64,000 nucleotides of DNA, taken from the NCBI RefSeq assembly GCF_030272615.1, contig NC_081412.1, positions 40,416,791 to 40,480,790 of the forward strand, in the 5' to 3' direction. The stretch comes from Cryptomeria japonica (lineage: Eukaryota > Streptophyta > Pinopsida > Cupressales > Cupressaceae). Numbering within the stretch: the first letter of the stretch is position 1; every line of letters begins with the position of its first letter. Shown here piece after piece: positions 34,200 to 47,215 of the stretch. The notes beneath the pieces were generated by a model. That model saw only the letters and a program-made list of their open reading frames with translations, made no database searches and was not told where the DNA came from. The translations under genes were made by a program, and so were the position numbers.

Positions 34200-35010
34200 G
34201 GACTCGAAATTATGTGCACATTAGATCATATATATTGACTTGAAATTATGTGGACTTGAAATTTTGTGCATACTTTATATATTATGTGGACTTGAAATTT
34301 TATTTATGGAAGTTGTGCTTAAACAACTTTATAGGCATTATGTGGACTTGTAATTTTATTTTTGGAATTTCATTTAAATAGTTCTTGTGATTAGATAAAC
34401 TAAAGGTGCATACATCATGAACTAAGTATCGAAACATATCTTATAATTATAGCATATTCTAAATTAAAAAGTATCAAAACAAATATAATGAATAGAACTT
34501 GATTAAAACATAATCATCTCATTCATAAATTTGACCAATAGTCTCTCATTTATGTATATTGTACACAGAATGTAATCAAGAAGACATATCTAAAATAAAA
34601 TAAACAGTCTATTTAAATTATAATAATAAGTATTTATATCTCTCAAAATACAACATAAAGTATGCACAAACAATAGTAGTCATTGAGGCCAAGTCTACTC
34701 TGAGAGCCCTGGAAAAAATAAATACATATGATTAATTTTTATAATCAGGATGCATTGAATTTAAAATACACACGGATTTGCCTTAAGGGTACCAAAATTT
34801 AACTTACTTGTAACTATTCAAAATGAAACATAAAGTATGCACAAATAACTTTGTTTTCATTGATGCCTTCTACTTGTGGTAGACCTAAAACAAAATTTTA
34901 CTAGATTAGATTTTATAATTATGATGCATGATATAAAATGCTATATATAATATGCATCATGACTTTTAAAAGGGAGGTGGATTAAGGGTTTAAATTATAA
35001 CTTACTTGAT
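34200..35010. other. Non-coding spacer between convergent genes
   Basis: AT-rich, with ttatgtggacttgaaatt-like repeats at its left side. No gene is recognised. Confidence 0.4.
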
Positions 35011-35012
35011 AT

Positions 35013-38000
35013 TCATTCCGTTATACCATCTGCATCCTCTCTCTTTTGCAAAGCATCTATAATTGTCTCGTGCTCTTCCATAGAGAGAGTCCATAATTGT
35101 TTATTAACAGGCCTGCCATGATATCTATCCAATTTTATATTAGTTGCCACTACCAAATGCGAGTAATGTATAATCTTCTTCTCTAATTCATAATCTTCAA
35201 ATTCGGGCAATCCATTCTTTCTTGTTAGATATTTGCATAGCCAAGTGCCAACAACAACCACAGATCCTGTTGGATAGTCATAACCATCATCATCTACTCG
35301 AGGAGTGGTTAGCTTATGTTTTAGCTCTACACATCAAGCCAACCAATACTTTGTCCCCTCTTCATTGTCCTCTGGTGCAACAACAACATAGACATGTCCT
35401 ATGCACAAAACAATTTTATTTTAATATTTAATGAGAAATAAAAACAAAAATATACACTGTAAGATTTCATAAATATGTACTATTTAATAAATCAAAACAA
35501 ATTTAAAAAATAATTTTACCTTGTTGTATAAGATCTGAAATGTGATCATAGTCATTTGATGCAAACATTTGATCCATATCTTCATCAGTTCTTTCATGCG
35601 GATCATTTGCATCTATGGGTGTCAATGATCTTTGTTGCCATTCTTCAACCCATTCTTTATTCTCACAAAATTCCCAATCTCCAGAAACACAAAACTGACA
35701 AAAGCAAGCAAGTTGCCTTGTGAATATAGTCCATGTGTTTGAATTAGAACTCTTAAACGAATGCCATTTAGCTGATCCAATGATGGTATTACAATCATGT
35801 CGAATAGGAATACTATCTTCCTCTATCAACTAGAAGAAACGTCGAATTGCAGAGTTTTTAGTTGATCCTTTTGACAACTTTGAATTGCACCAATCTACAA
35901 CTGCACGAGCATCTCTGAATTTCATTGCATCCTTGAATTTGAATTGTTCTCTAGAAAGAGCTCTTTTTATACAGGCACTGGCTCCATTGTGTTTCCCCTT
36001 ACCATGTCCCGCTTCCAAAAAACTCCATAAATGTTGGACATTGGTTATCTTGTGAACTTTGCATAGCCAATAAAACATTCTTGCATTTTTGAATTGTCCA
36101 GTGTAGTTATTTGACCATATCATATGTTGTTTCATGTCAATTTCTCTTTCCTTAAGATTATCATAAAATATCTCAAAGCAATGTTGAACAAACTTTGAAG
36201 AGTGTAATCGATCATCACTAACATAGAAATGATACTCCCTCAAAAAATTTCTGTTATCTTCTGTACTATCATGGTCATGTCTATATATAATGTGCACAAA
36301 TATGGCCACTTGCACTGAGTTGTATTGTGAGTGAGTTTCCTCTTGTGGTTTTAGAGTATAATTTTCTGCAAAATCCGCAACTGGTACTATTGTTCCAACT
36401 AGAAATGTGTTCTTGCATATGCGAAACTGTCCATCAAGCCATTGGGCATGTTGGGAATGTTTCACATATTTTGGAACAATATGAGTTTTAAACTCACTAA
36501 TAAATGCATTCACACTATTTTGTTTTGTAATCAATTCTAAACATTTCCCCATCTTTCCATCCTTTAGAGGGTATTCTATATTTTTAAATCTCCTAACATC
36601 AACCATTTTTTGTCCAAACTCAAATGAAACATGTTCATGCAAACATTCACCTATCGAAGAATAGTTCCCACATAAACTACAAAGGCCATAAATGCATGAA
36701 CTGGAAAGAAATAATTGTTCATTAGGTGGTTTACAAAATAAACTTCCAATAAAATCTTTTATAGTTTCAGGTGGAACATAAACACCATAATCCTGCACAA
36801 GATCATTACCATGCAACATACAATGTATATATCGAAAAACATCATAATAGTAACGAAACTGAACATGAGCTTTACAACAACAAGATATTCTTTGTTTATT
36901 GATTTTAACATACTAGGGTTTGCATTTTTCAAATGATCTTTGACTAATTCGTAAATTCATTAACACAGATTCATCACTAAATTTTTTAAAGAATTCAGTT
37001 TGAGTCATGTCAAGAAGATGTTTTGGATGAGGATCACAAATTTTTGATCCCACCCTTAACTTTAAAACATCTCTAGCATTCGATGAAACTCTAGTGTTAT
37101 CATGCCAAAATTTTGCAATTAATTGTTTAGTTTCATCATTTAATTTCATGTCTGACCTTTGAAGTCTACCACTAAAACTCCAACAATGGTTTAGTGGATC
37201 AATTTCAATTGTGTCTCTTCTTTTGGCTGCTCTTGACAAGGTTCTACGATGTAAGTTCAAATAGCCACTTATATCACTTAACATTCTTTTACTAACAATC
37301 ATTTTGTCAACTATAGCAATCGTTATAACTCTACATGCTACATTCTTATCTTTAGATCGACTTGTTTTTCCTATAGAATCGATGGCACTGGCAACAGTAG
37401 ATACAACTTGCTTATATGATTCATCTTTTCTTTTTGGTTTTGCATAAATACCTATTTTTTTCATGACTTTACGCATTTTTAACATTTTTATTAATTGTAG
37501 CAATAATTGACATTGGAATCCTAACTTTTTATTATAGAAAAATTGTTTATATAATCTGTTCACATATGTTCTGATTTGTCTCCAAGAAACTAACCCATTA
37601 AGATTATCTAGCACATTGCTATCAATAGTAAACAAATTACATTCATTTTCTTTCAGAGAGGGTGGTGTAATATTTTCAATTTTTATTTCTTTTCATATTG
37701 GTGTATGAAATTTATATCCAGCTTCATTTAAATCAGCAATTTGATTGGCATCATAGTCATCGGGATTTAAAAACATACCAGGATTCGCAGCCACATCAAC
37801 ATTTGCATCAACAGTCATACCCGTGTGTGGTTCTACATTTCTTGCATCCATCATGATGTCTTCAATGGTCTCATCTACAATGGGCACTGAACTAGATGCT
37901 TTAGAAGTGTTATTCAATTGTCGTTGTTGTGATCTTTGATCTCTTTGGCGTTTTGCCTCCTCTCTTTGTGCTTGAATTTCATCCACTGCCATTTTCCTCT

Positions 38001-38031
38001 TTTTTTTCTTTTGACGTTGCTTAGAACCCAT
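35013..38031 (-). pseudogene. DDE-transposase-like gene of the inner transposon
   Basis: One long exon (38031 to about 35515) and a second exon (about 35398 to 35013). The start MGSKQRQKKKKRK is strongly basic. The middle has SSCIYGLCSLCGN, a possible zinc-binding Cys group. Then come DFAENYTLKPQEE, EYHFYVSDDRLHSSKF, MIWSNNYTGQFKNARMF and LWSFLEAGHGKGKHNGA, with KRALSREQ. The order DFAEN..., SDD..H..., WSDxxxxQFK and HGKxxxDG is shared by a group of uncharacterised transposase-like proteins in plants and animals, recalled from general knowledge. The D of DFAEN (36373-36375) is kept. The WSD aspartate is Asn here (codon 36109-36111), and the last DG reads NG. Stops follow NEAGYKFHTPI, EKCKP, AIRRFF and KYWLA, all explainable by C-to-T or G-to-A change. 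Exon 2 (GHVYVVVAPEDNEEG to DADGITE) is unrecognised. The copy is dead. Confidence 0.65.
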
Positions 38032-38249
38032 TTTTACAAACTCGTCTTCAAAAAATAATATCTTTTTACTAAGTTCTTCAAATAATCGTGTAAAAAATAT
38101 TAAAAATTACTGCCAAATGATGTAAAAAATCTTTGTCAGTATGGATTTCAATGATAGTGTGGTAAATCGATGCAATCTATCTTTTTTTTTACAGTAATGG
38201 TTATTTAAAAACGGGGGCCCGTTATTAAATCCAACGAGCAAAAAAATGG

Positions 38250-38283
38250 AACGGGCCCCCGTTTATAAAACGGGGGCTCGTTA
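38250..38283 (-). repeat. Right terminal inverted repeat of the inner transposon
   Basis: On the plus strand it reads AACGGGCCCCCGTTT, ata, AAACGGGGGCTCGTT. It is itself a near-perfect hairpin with one mismatch and is also inverted relative to 28793-28824. A further aacgggggcccgtt copy lies at 38210-38223. Confidence 0.65.
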
Positions 38284-38291
38284 TGTAAAAT

Positions 38292-39030
38292 TTGAATCCA
38301 CAACCCACCACTTGCCTCAAGATTAGGCCCGAGATAGGCCTGGGATCTCCACACCTGAGACATGAACCTGCAAATTCAAAGCTCCATGAATGAAAGCACA
38401 AATATGAACTTGTAAAATAGTTTACGTGCTTCTAATCAGAGAATTTTTATACAAAATTGAAACCCATTTCAGATTATACTGTCTAGATTCTAAATATGTA
38501 AATTAATTTAAAAATTGATTATTTTAACTATTTTTCATTTAATTTATACTAAATCAGGTCCATAAATTTGAAATATTAACTAATTTTCTTAATTTAATAA
38601 CTTTTTTATTTTAATGAATTTTGAAAAAAAAATTATATGTCATCAATCTACACAAAATTCTTTTCTATTTAAAAAAAAAATTCAAAAAATGCTAAGTTTA
38701 TGTCAAATTATGTGGGTCGTACACGTCAAATTTTTAAAAAGATAATTATGGCCATTAAAAAATTAATTAAAAAAAAATACAAAAAAATATGCTCATCAAT
38801 ATTCAGTGTGTTACAAACCATTTCTCAAAACAGTTTGAGAAAATAATTTTAATTGTGTCAAAAAGTGTGGGTCGTACACATGCATGGTATGGTCCTGAAA
38901 CAGACATTTTTAAAACATAGTTTTTAGAAATCCATTCAAAAAGTTATTTTTTATTATGTGGGTATTAAAATAAATTAAATATTTGAAAAGTACACTCAGA
39001 GGGCTATCTTTTATATTACTAACTTTTTCC
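38292..39030. other. Non-coding stretch between the inner transposon and the transposase gene
   Basis: AT-rich with repeated gtgggtcgtacac phrases (about 38730 and 38868). No gene is recognised. Confidence 0.4.
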
Positions 39031-39035
39031 AAGAT

Positions 39036-42000
39036 TCAATCTCTAAATGTTTCAAAATTTAAGCTCAAATGAGACAAAATCTGAAAAACAGGGAAAACAC
39101 TTCCACTTTTTGGCCAAAAGGTGGACTCATCTTCCTGCACTGATCCATCACCATCACCATCATCATCATCAGCAACATCATCATCATCATCAGCTTCTTC
39201 TTCGTGTACATTTCTGTTAGGAACATCATCAACTAACTGTCGATTGTGATCATCATCTATATCATCTTCTACTTCTTCGGTATCTTCTTCTTTCATCACA
39301 TTATACATTATTGACCTTCCTCTTGGATCATGTCTAACAACAAATGACCAACCTGGTTTATGTGGAACCTTCGAGTAAAATACCAACTCACATTGAGTTG
39401 GAAGAACATAGGGCTCATCCCCAACTCGTTCAAATGACCTTGTATTAACCATTGTAAATCCTTTATCATGTTCGATAACAGTTCTATCAGGATCATTTTT
39501 ATTCAATCGTAGCCTATACCATTTGACGACGAATATAACTAATTTGAAGGAATTAAAGTCACACTCAAGTATATCATCCAAAATGTCATAGTATCGATTT
39601 TGAGACTCTTGAGGATGTATGTCGTTTCTAGATGAAATATTGGTCACCTCAAAGACTGTAGTTATCCCAGAATCACAAGTTTTCTTCGTGTCATCCAACT
39701 GTTTGATGCGAAATTTATGACCATTGCAGCACATAGCCTTGTGGTGTTTGACCTGCAATATGTCTAACATATTAAAATTATTGCATCATGAGCTGATAAA
39801 CATACGGGTGATTAATAAAATTATACATACCTATTGATCTCTTAAACCGTATGCTAAATCAATTTCCCTTTGTGTAACATTGGAATCTCCATTACAATGA
39901 GCTTCTTTAACCAATGAAGCGACACCATCCCATGTTAATGTGCGACCATAATGTTGACATCATTCAATCCACACCGTCATACAATCAAGATTGTTTGCAA
40001 TATACAAATGTAGCACATCCCACTCCCGACCAACTGTACAAATAATTAATAGACCACTTACAACTGATTTATTTAGAAGATGAAGAATTAATTTACTACA
40101 ATAACATCTTATAATTACCTCTCACTTTCTTCAATCTACCTTTCCCCATCAAGTGCTCCCCTTCAAATTTATTAATGGGGTTGAGATCCCAAATGCGATC
40201 TACGTGGATTTTTGCTGCAAACTTAGGAAGATATTCAGTAATGTACACCATAGTTTGGTATACCATATATCCCTCCACCATAGAACTCTCAGGATGTGCT
40301 CTTTGTTGAACCAAAGCCTTCAAAAATTTCAAGTGCCTCTCAACCATCCACATTGACCTAGTGTGTATAGGTTCACACAATTCGATCTCCTCAACTTGGT
40401 GTATGAGGTAGCGTTCTTGTGCATTGAAAAAAGTTGAAGGTAGACACTTTTGCATTTCACACATTAGATGAGGGATTTTTCTCTTCCAATATTTTATATC
40501 TTCCTTGTGGATTTCTTTAGATGACAACCACCTCAAAGAGATTGAAGACGCAAAAATATATAAACGAGACTTTACAAAATAATATACAATATATTGCATA
40601 ACAAGTAAACAAATGGCAAATATAATATCTATACAAAAAATTGAACAAACATCACTACTTACCTCATGTATTTTCCAAGATCATATATGACTTGTTTGAT
40701 ATTATTGTCGAAGTGGTCTGGGAGAGATAGAGATAGAATGTACTGCAACAATTAAAAAAATGATCTTTTCATTGTTTTCTAACATAATACAATGAAAAGT
40801 ACATGCGCAGTATACAAATATATAGTAAATACACAAGAACATGAATTACCTTAATGAAGGTATGCCAATCATGCATTTTCATCCCTGGCCCAAATTCACT
40901 CTTCTTTGATATGAGATTGTTTATGTTCACAGCAAATCCTATGGGAAATCGAATTTTTTGTATGACTTCTTTTATAGAATTGCTTTTCTGCTCCGTTAAT
41001 AACCAAGGAAGGGCACTTATATTAATCTGATCTCCATTGCTATTTGATTGAATGACATTTTTCATTGCATGATTGGATTCCACAATGTCACTACAAATTT
41101 TGACAATTTTTTCTTTGTCACACCTTCCATCCAATATTTTCCATAATGTCTCTGTTATATTCTTTCCAATATGCATTGTATCAAACAAATGCACAATTTG
41201 TAGCTGCTCGTAGTAAGGAAAACTACTGAATTGTCTGGGATAACTTTTTAGTCCCTTTCGAAGGTGGTCATCCATGTCTTGATGACCTTCAGTATCATCA
41301 ATTACATCATTAGTAAACAAAACGCGATAGAAAAATTCAAATTCCAAACATAAACCATTAGATGGAATGACATTACCTTGACGATTAGTTCTATTATATT
41401 CCAACTTCCATAAGTGAGGAGTCATTCTTCGTGGCTTTGATGTAGTCTCTTCTTTCCCATTGAAAAGATGTTTTTCAGTATTCCAGTACTTATGATTTTT
41501 GTGAAGGAAGTGCCTATACTCATCAAACACCTGCTTTCCTAAACTTTTTGAATGACGGGATTTCATCTTTGGACCACAAACTAGACATGCAAATTTTCCC
41601 TTTGTTTGAAGACCTACAAGATAATGTATAATTCTATTAAATCTGTTAATTTTTATAATTATAATTATCATGCGCAACTTGAACACTATAACGTACCACA
41701 AAAATGTGTTAGCCCTGGGGCATCATGTATTGTCCATACAAGCATTGCATGGAATTGAAATTGTCTTTGTCATATTGGTCTAGAGATGTCATACATGGTC
41801 ACACCATTCTATAACTCTAGCAACTCGTCGATAAGAGGCTCAATATATACATTCATATCTTTAACTTTGTACTTGCCTAGTGGAATGAACAAAAACATTA
41901 CATAATTATTATGACCATTTTACTGCAATATTTATAATTAAATGTAGATGACTATTAAATGATAAAATACCTAGAACAATCATTGCCAACATTATGTGCT

Positions 42001-43298
42001 CCCTCTTTATTGACATCCATGGAGGAATATTATTGTTGATAACAAAAATAGGCCACACTGAGTAAACAGATCTCAACTCTCCAAATGGATTGACACCATC
42101 CACTGCCAATGAAAGCCTGAGATTACGAGGTTCTTCTTTAAAGTGTGGCCACTTTTCCTCTATGTCCATAAATGTTTAACCATCTGCAGGCATTCGAATA
42201 ATGTCATCTTGACTTCTATTGCGTGCATGGTAATCCATAAATTATGCCAAGCTAGTGCACCTGAATAATCATTGCATACGTGGAATAATGGGAATATAAC
42301 AAAGAACCTTGCGAGGCACCTTTTTTGTTATTTGATCTATTCAATATCTACTGATATGACATTCAGGGCATTCTGTTCCAAATTCATGCTGTTTATGATA
42401 TATAATATGATCATTGGGACAAGCATCTATTGTTTGATACTCCATTCCAATATCTTTCATAATGGCAGATAATTCTCGGTATGAGCGAGGTAGAATATTT
42501 GATGGTGGTAAGAAAAAATCACCTATCAGTCTACAACAAAAAAAAGAAGTTTGAGGTGTTAATATAAAGAATATTAATGGTACATGATTCACCATTTATT
42601 AACTGTAATGACATGTATGACACACCTTAACATACGTGAGATTGTTATGTTGGATAAACCATTCATAACCTTCAAGTTCACCAACAACAATACAACAGAG
42701 AGAAGAGTTGTTTGGGAGCCTTTGTAAAGGGGCTCATATGCCTTCTCAAGAAGAGGTAAATCATGAACATCAAGGTCATCCTGATCATCATGATCAATTG
42801 TGCCAGTACTAAATGTGTCATGGATCAATGTATTTGTACCTCATCTTCAATTGTGTTTTCTGGTGCATGATCACCATCTTCCATGGGATCATTATCTTCA
42901 GCTTCGATATTCACACCTCCATGATCCTCCACTTCAAAAACCATATTCTTTAGGTTGTGTTGGTCCATATCATGTGCCCTGGGGTGCTTGACCTATATAA
43001 AAATGATCAACATAAATAAACCACGATCATGATCTCATTATCAAGTGATTTCTTATGTATATAAATTGTTAAAACGATATAATGAACAACTTACCATTGG
43101 ATGATAATCATGTCCCCCTTAAATGTGACCATGCTACCTACAATGTTTCTTAGCTGTTTTGATTAGAAGTCTTCTAGTCTTTAAGCCCTTACAATTTTTG
43201 CAGGGACAATAACATTTCCCATCACCTTTTCTTTTCAAGTTAGACCATAATCTAGCAATTGTCTCCTTATTTTGTTCTTCGCTGATATTATCTGACAT
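39036..43298 (-). pseudogene. CACTA (En/Spm) transposase, TnpD-like
   Basis: Domains in order from the ATG at 43298. Transposase-associated zinc domain (CYCPCKNCKGLKTRR, 43298 to about 43090). An acidic linker. EPLYKG and GLSNITISRMLR (about 42700). The family 21 transposase core (LPRSYRELSAIMKDIGMEYQ, IDACPND, then NLRLSLAVDGVNPFGELRS, IPPWMSIKRE and DTMHIGKNITETLW). A DUF4218 domain (MQKCLPSTFFNAQER, MWMVERHLKFLKALV, RAHPESSMVEGYM, about 40480-40110). A DUF4216 domain (YYDILDDILECDFNSFKLV, DEPYVLPTQCELVFYSK, PGWSFVVRHDPRGR, about 39640-39300). An acidic tail ends at 39036. This is the full plant CACTA set; the enzyme cuts and pastes elements by their CACTA ends. Several exons are joined by introns. 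Stops (after KKHCR, HGHI, IDELLEL and SRPI) make it inactive. Confidence 0.9.
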
Positions 43299-45240
43299 GG
43301 TCTTTCTTCACAAGCAAAAAAATTAGGCTATGGAAACTTCAGTGCAAAAGCTTCACAAAAATTGCAAATTGAACCAGAACCATTTAACTCTTATTTTTCA
43401 TCTTAAAACATTGAACTTAATAGAGAATGTATTTAATGTAGCTGATTGTGTGAATTTCTGAGCATTGTGTCTGCAAATTCTTACTAAAAGTTTGCCTGTT
43501 GCAGACTTTTTGAGAGACATTTTTTAGTATTCTAAGCCTTGGTTCTTGTATTTTCACTGGTGATAAGTTGGAAACTTTATGGCAGACCTGTAGCCAATCG
43601 ATCTAATTTTGACAAGTTATACACCAAGCAAACAGGCATCTAGAACTAGCATTGTTTGCAGGTCACCCCTACCCTATGCCATGGGTATATGACTACCCAG
43701 AACTCTAGTTTAAGCATCAATCCTAGAAATGATCGGTATATGACTACCCATAACTCCAGTTTAAGCATTAAGTTACATCATTATTGACCTTACTTTGGGA
43801 TGCTATGTATGAGATTGTAACCTTTTGTAAGGTGTGATCAATGTGCTATCATAAATGCAAAGCCAAAACCATTTTGATGAGATCATGATCCCACTAATAC
43901 TATTTTGCCTTGTTAATTTTGCACCCACAAAAATGATAGAACCAGATATAATATGCCATCAATGCCCATATACCGACAATGCTCAAGATGAGCCACTTAG
44001 AGGTAGAGTTTAACCACTTTCCATATAGGTAGATTATCTCTAATCTCATTTTCCCTATAAGTAACTAATTAGGTTCATTTTAGAGTCTTATTTCCAAATA
44101 TGTACCTCTATGTTAGCTTTTTGCTTTATTATTTGCCTGTTTATGCTTAATCTTGTCAATTTTGTATAATTTTACTTAGTTCTTGCATCTTCAATGAAAT
44201 TATATCTAATCATATCCAATCACATCAAAATGGAACAATTAATCATATTGCTGGTCTCTCCTAGAGGAATTAAATTGAACCAAATTGACTATTCCCCAAT
44301 AAAATGTTTTGAAATGGTGAATGTATAAGTTTGTAGTTTACTTTCCTAGACTAGGACCCCATTTTATCAACATTTCACTATGAAAGCATAAATATTTTTT
44401 CTTGAAGAGAACATCTTACAGATTATGCTTCAATGTATAACACATTTTCATAATCAATCATTCGACTTCACATGGATAAAAGAATTCACATATTCTAAAT
44501 CATGATTGGATCATGTGAACAACTCATATGCAACTATATGGCATGCAAAGCATTTATTTTAACATACACTTATTCATCCACATTGTAGGGATAACAATAC
44601 AAGGCTCACATATTGGTCTAAGAGGATGCCATGGTCTCACAAAGTAACCAAGAACCATATGAAATGATGGTCTTGAATCCACACACAACTAGAGAGGATC
44701 CATACGATTATGTATGACTTCCCCCTTGTTTGTTTAATGGGATTAGCCTCCAAGACATAGCCGTCAATAATCACTAAGAATGTACAAGTGGATCATAGCT
44801 ACCCATACAACAAACACTTACCCCTATCCTCAAATTTTCCCAATGTTTGATTCCTTATATACACTCATCCAAGGTTATCTACGTCGATCTTGGTGAGGAA
44901 TCACATCACAACAAAGAAGGCAACATTTAAAAATACCAAGAGTTTCACTAAACTACCAAAGATCATAAATATTGAAAGAAAGAAAAAATAGTACCAATAA
45001 TAAGTCAAATAAATGTGTTCAATTCCAATAGCAAATCAAACATAGCCACAATAACTACACAATAGAGAAAACTCACAATAGTGATTAAACTAATTCAAAC
45101 AAGATAAAATAAAATTGTTGGCCCATGCAACAAAGATGAGAGATCATCAATAATTGAAGGAAACTTCACAATCCTTAAAAGTGCACATTACATAACTATA
45201 CAACTAGAAATTGTGGCTAAATAGAGTGAAGATTCATCAT
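43299..45240. other. Non-coding stretch, probably including the 5' end of the CACTA element
   Basis: No gene is recognised. The CACTA terminus should lie to the right of 43298, but I cannot identify a convincing TAGTG end. Confidence 0.4.
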
Positions 45241-45246
45241 GACTCC

Positions 45247-45560
45247 AATAATAGTCCCTCATGTGTGCATTTGTGGCATGAACACAAAAACTCCCACATG
45301 GCATGGCCATGTACCTAATGGAGAAGACATGCCTAGGCTACATGCGCAAAAAACATGACTATAATAATAGTCCCTCATGCATGCATTTGTGGCCTACACA
45401 CTACAAATCCTAACATGTCATGGCAATACACCTCATAGAGAAGACACACCTAGGGCCACATTGCACATAGCAACGTGCCTCACAAAGAAGACATGCATAG
45501 GGCACATGCCACATAGCAATGTGTCTTATGGAAAAATGTGCATGCATGTCACACAACAAA
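45247..45560. repeat. Tandem repeat of about 116 bp
   Basis: aataatagtccctcatg with gcatttgtggc recurs at 45247 and 45363. Shorter units (gaagacatgc, aggcacatgc, catagcaatgtg) continue to about 45560. Confidence 0.7.
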
Positions 45561-46580
45561 GCTATATGTATACATCATGAGGCACATTCATATGTTATCA
45601 AACACAACCTATTGTATCTAACATGAGTTCCTCTCTACATGTGTGCAAATCTTCCAACACTAATCGCCACTAAGAAGGAATAATATAAAATGCATCTTCA
45701 AATATTTGTGTGTGTGTGTGGAATTGTGTCTTTGAACCCAAATCACTACCATCAACAACATGTAACCATCACCTACACTATATCAAAACATAAGTATGGT
45801 GTGACATCATATCTATTTGCATAATGTCAAAACACATGCAAACATGAAAATCATCATAACATGACAAAAATCAATCTCCACATGTTGGAACAAAGATATA
45901 AATAAGATAATAGGGTAAGAGGAAACCCGTACCAAGAACCATATACCAACTATCGGTAATGCCATCAAGATAAATGTAGGATAGGATACCACTATGAGCC
46001 ATCGAGTGGTCCATTCTATGAGGAGAACTAGGGGATACTATCTTTGAAAGGTGTGGTCAATAGAGATAATCCCTACTAATGCCACAATATGTCACCATAG
46101 CTTCTTGAGTTTTCCATTCTTCTACTTAACACCACATTTATTGAGTTCCTCAACAGCAAGGTTGGTTTTCAATAGGATGCACAAACATGTAAACACACAA
46201 GCATGGTTTCATCATACTTGTACAACAATACAAATTCATTTTTCTAGTTAATTACTTAGTGTAAAAATAACTCCATTACATAACATAGGGTAATAATCAC
46301 CATAAGTTTTCAAATAAACTGCCCAAACATCAATTGGAGTTACCCTTTCTAAGGTACAAACATAATTTATTTATAACTTCAAAATTAAAATAATCACAAT
46401 ACATCCAAATAAGTTCAATAGTGCATGGAAATAGACAACATGATCCATAATTAAACCCATAAATTACCCTAATTGGATATGCTAATAAAATGGTGTCTCA
46501 AATAATAGAGATTATGTTGGACCTATAATAGAGATTTGGACTTTGTTTCATCATACACAAGCATGGTTTCATCATACTTG
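45561..46580. other. Non-coding stretch with a short (GT)n run
   Basis: A gt-dinucleotide run lies at about 45708-45720. No gene or element motif is visible. Confidence 0.4.
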
Positions 46581-46589
46581 TATCCAAAT

Positions 46590-47215
46590 ACACCATCCAT
46601 AGATAGGTATTCAGTACCACAATCTCATGGGTACCCTTTTAGCTGAATTTACCCTATATTTTGGTGAATCTACCCTTGTATCATTCCTTGATCTAGTATG
46701 TCATTCCACCAATCAATAATTTTTCCATATTCTTGGGAGAATACACTATCCCTTAGGTGAATATGCCATATCCTTAAATGAATCCTCCTTGTCATCATCC
46801 TAAGTCCTCTTTTTGTTAAGTCTTATCCCTTCATCTTTAGGAAAATCCACCTATCCTTATGTGAATCTAATTTCTCTTAGGGGAATCTATTTCACATAAA
46901 TCATTTATCCGATCCATCTTTCTTATGCAAATGGTGAATTTTTCCTATCCTTAGATGACTACACTCCCATTTAGGTGAATCTATCTAGTTTTAGTCTCCT
47001 TCCATTATTTTGTCCAAATTTGTATCATCTAGTTTACATGAATATACTTGTTCTTAGGAAAATCAACCCTATCATTCTAAGGAAAATTCACCTTGTCATC
47101 ATCCTTAATCATCTACCTTTCAAGTGTATAGTCCATCCATCCTTGGGAGAATCTAACATATTATTGGGAAAATCCACTCCCTCTTAGGTGAATCCACCTT
47201 TTCCACCTTCTCATT
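46590..47215. repeat. Degenerate short repeats, ttaggtgaatcta/ccacc
   Basis: Variants of (c)ttaggtgaatc(t/c)a(c)c and aggaaaatccacc recur many times, mixed with tcatcatcct(t/a)a. The spacing is irregular. No coding role is visible. Confidence 0.55.

Larger units (their letters stand above)
28793..38283. mobile_element. DNA transposon of about 9.5 kb nested in the CACTA element
   Basis: GC-rich inverted repeats lie at both ends: 28793-28824 (GGGCCCTCGTTTTA, then GGGGGCCTGTT) and 38250-38283, whose reverse complement reads GAGCCCCCGTTTTA, then GGGGGCCCGTT. Further copies of the GGGGGCCC/GGGGGCTC motif lie just inside each end (28874-28913, 28986-29003, 38207-38227). Between them are a plus-strand multi-exon gene (31768-33807) and a minus-strand transposase-like gene (38031-35013) that converge. 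On both outer sides lie parts of a minus-strand CACTA element. I infer an independent element inserted in it. The superfamily is not recognised. Confidence 0.6.
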
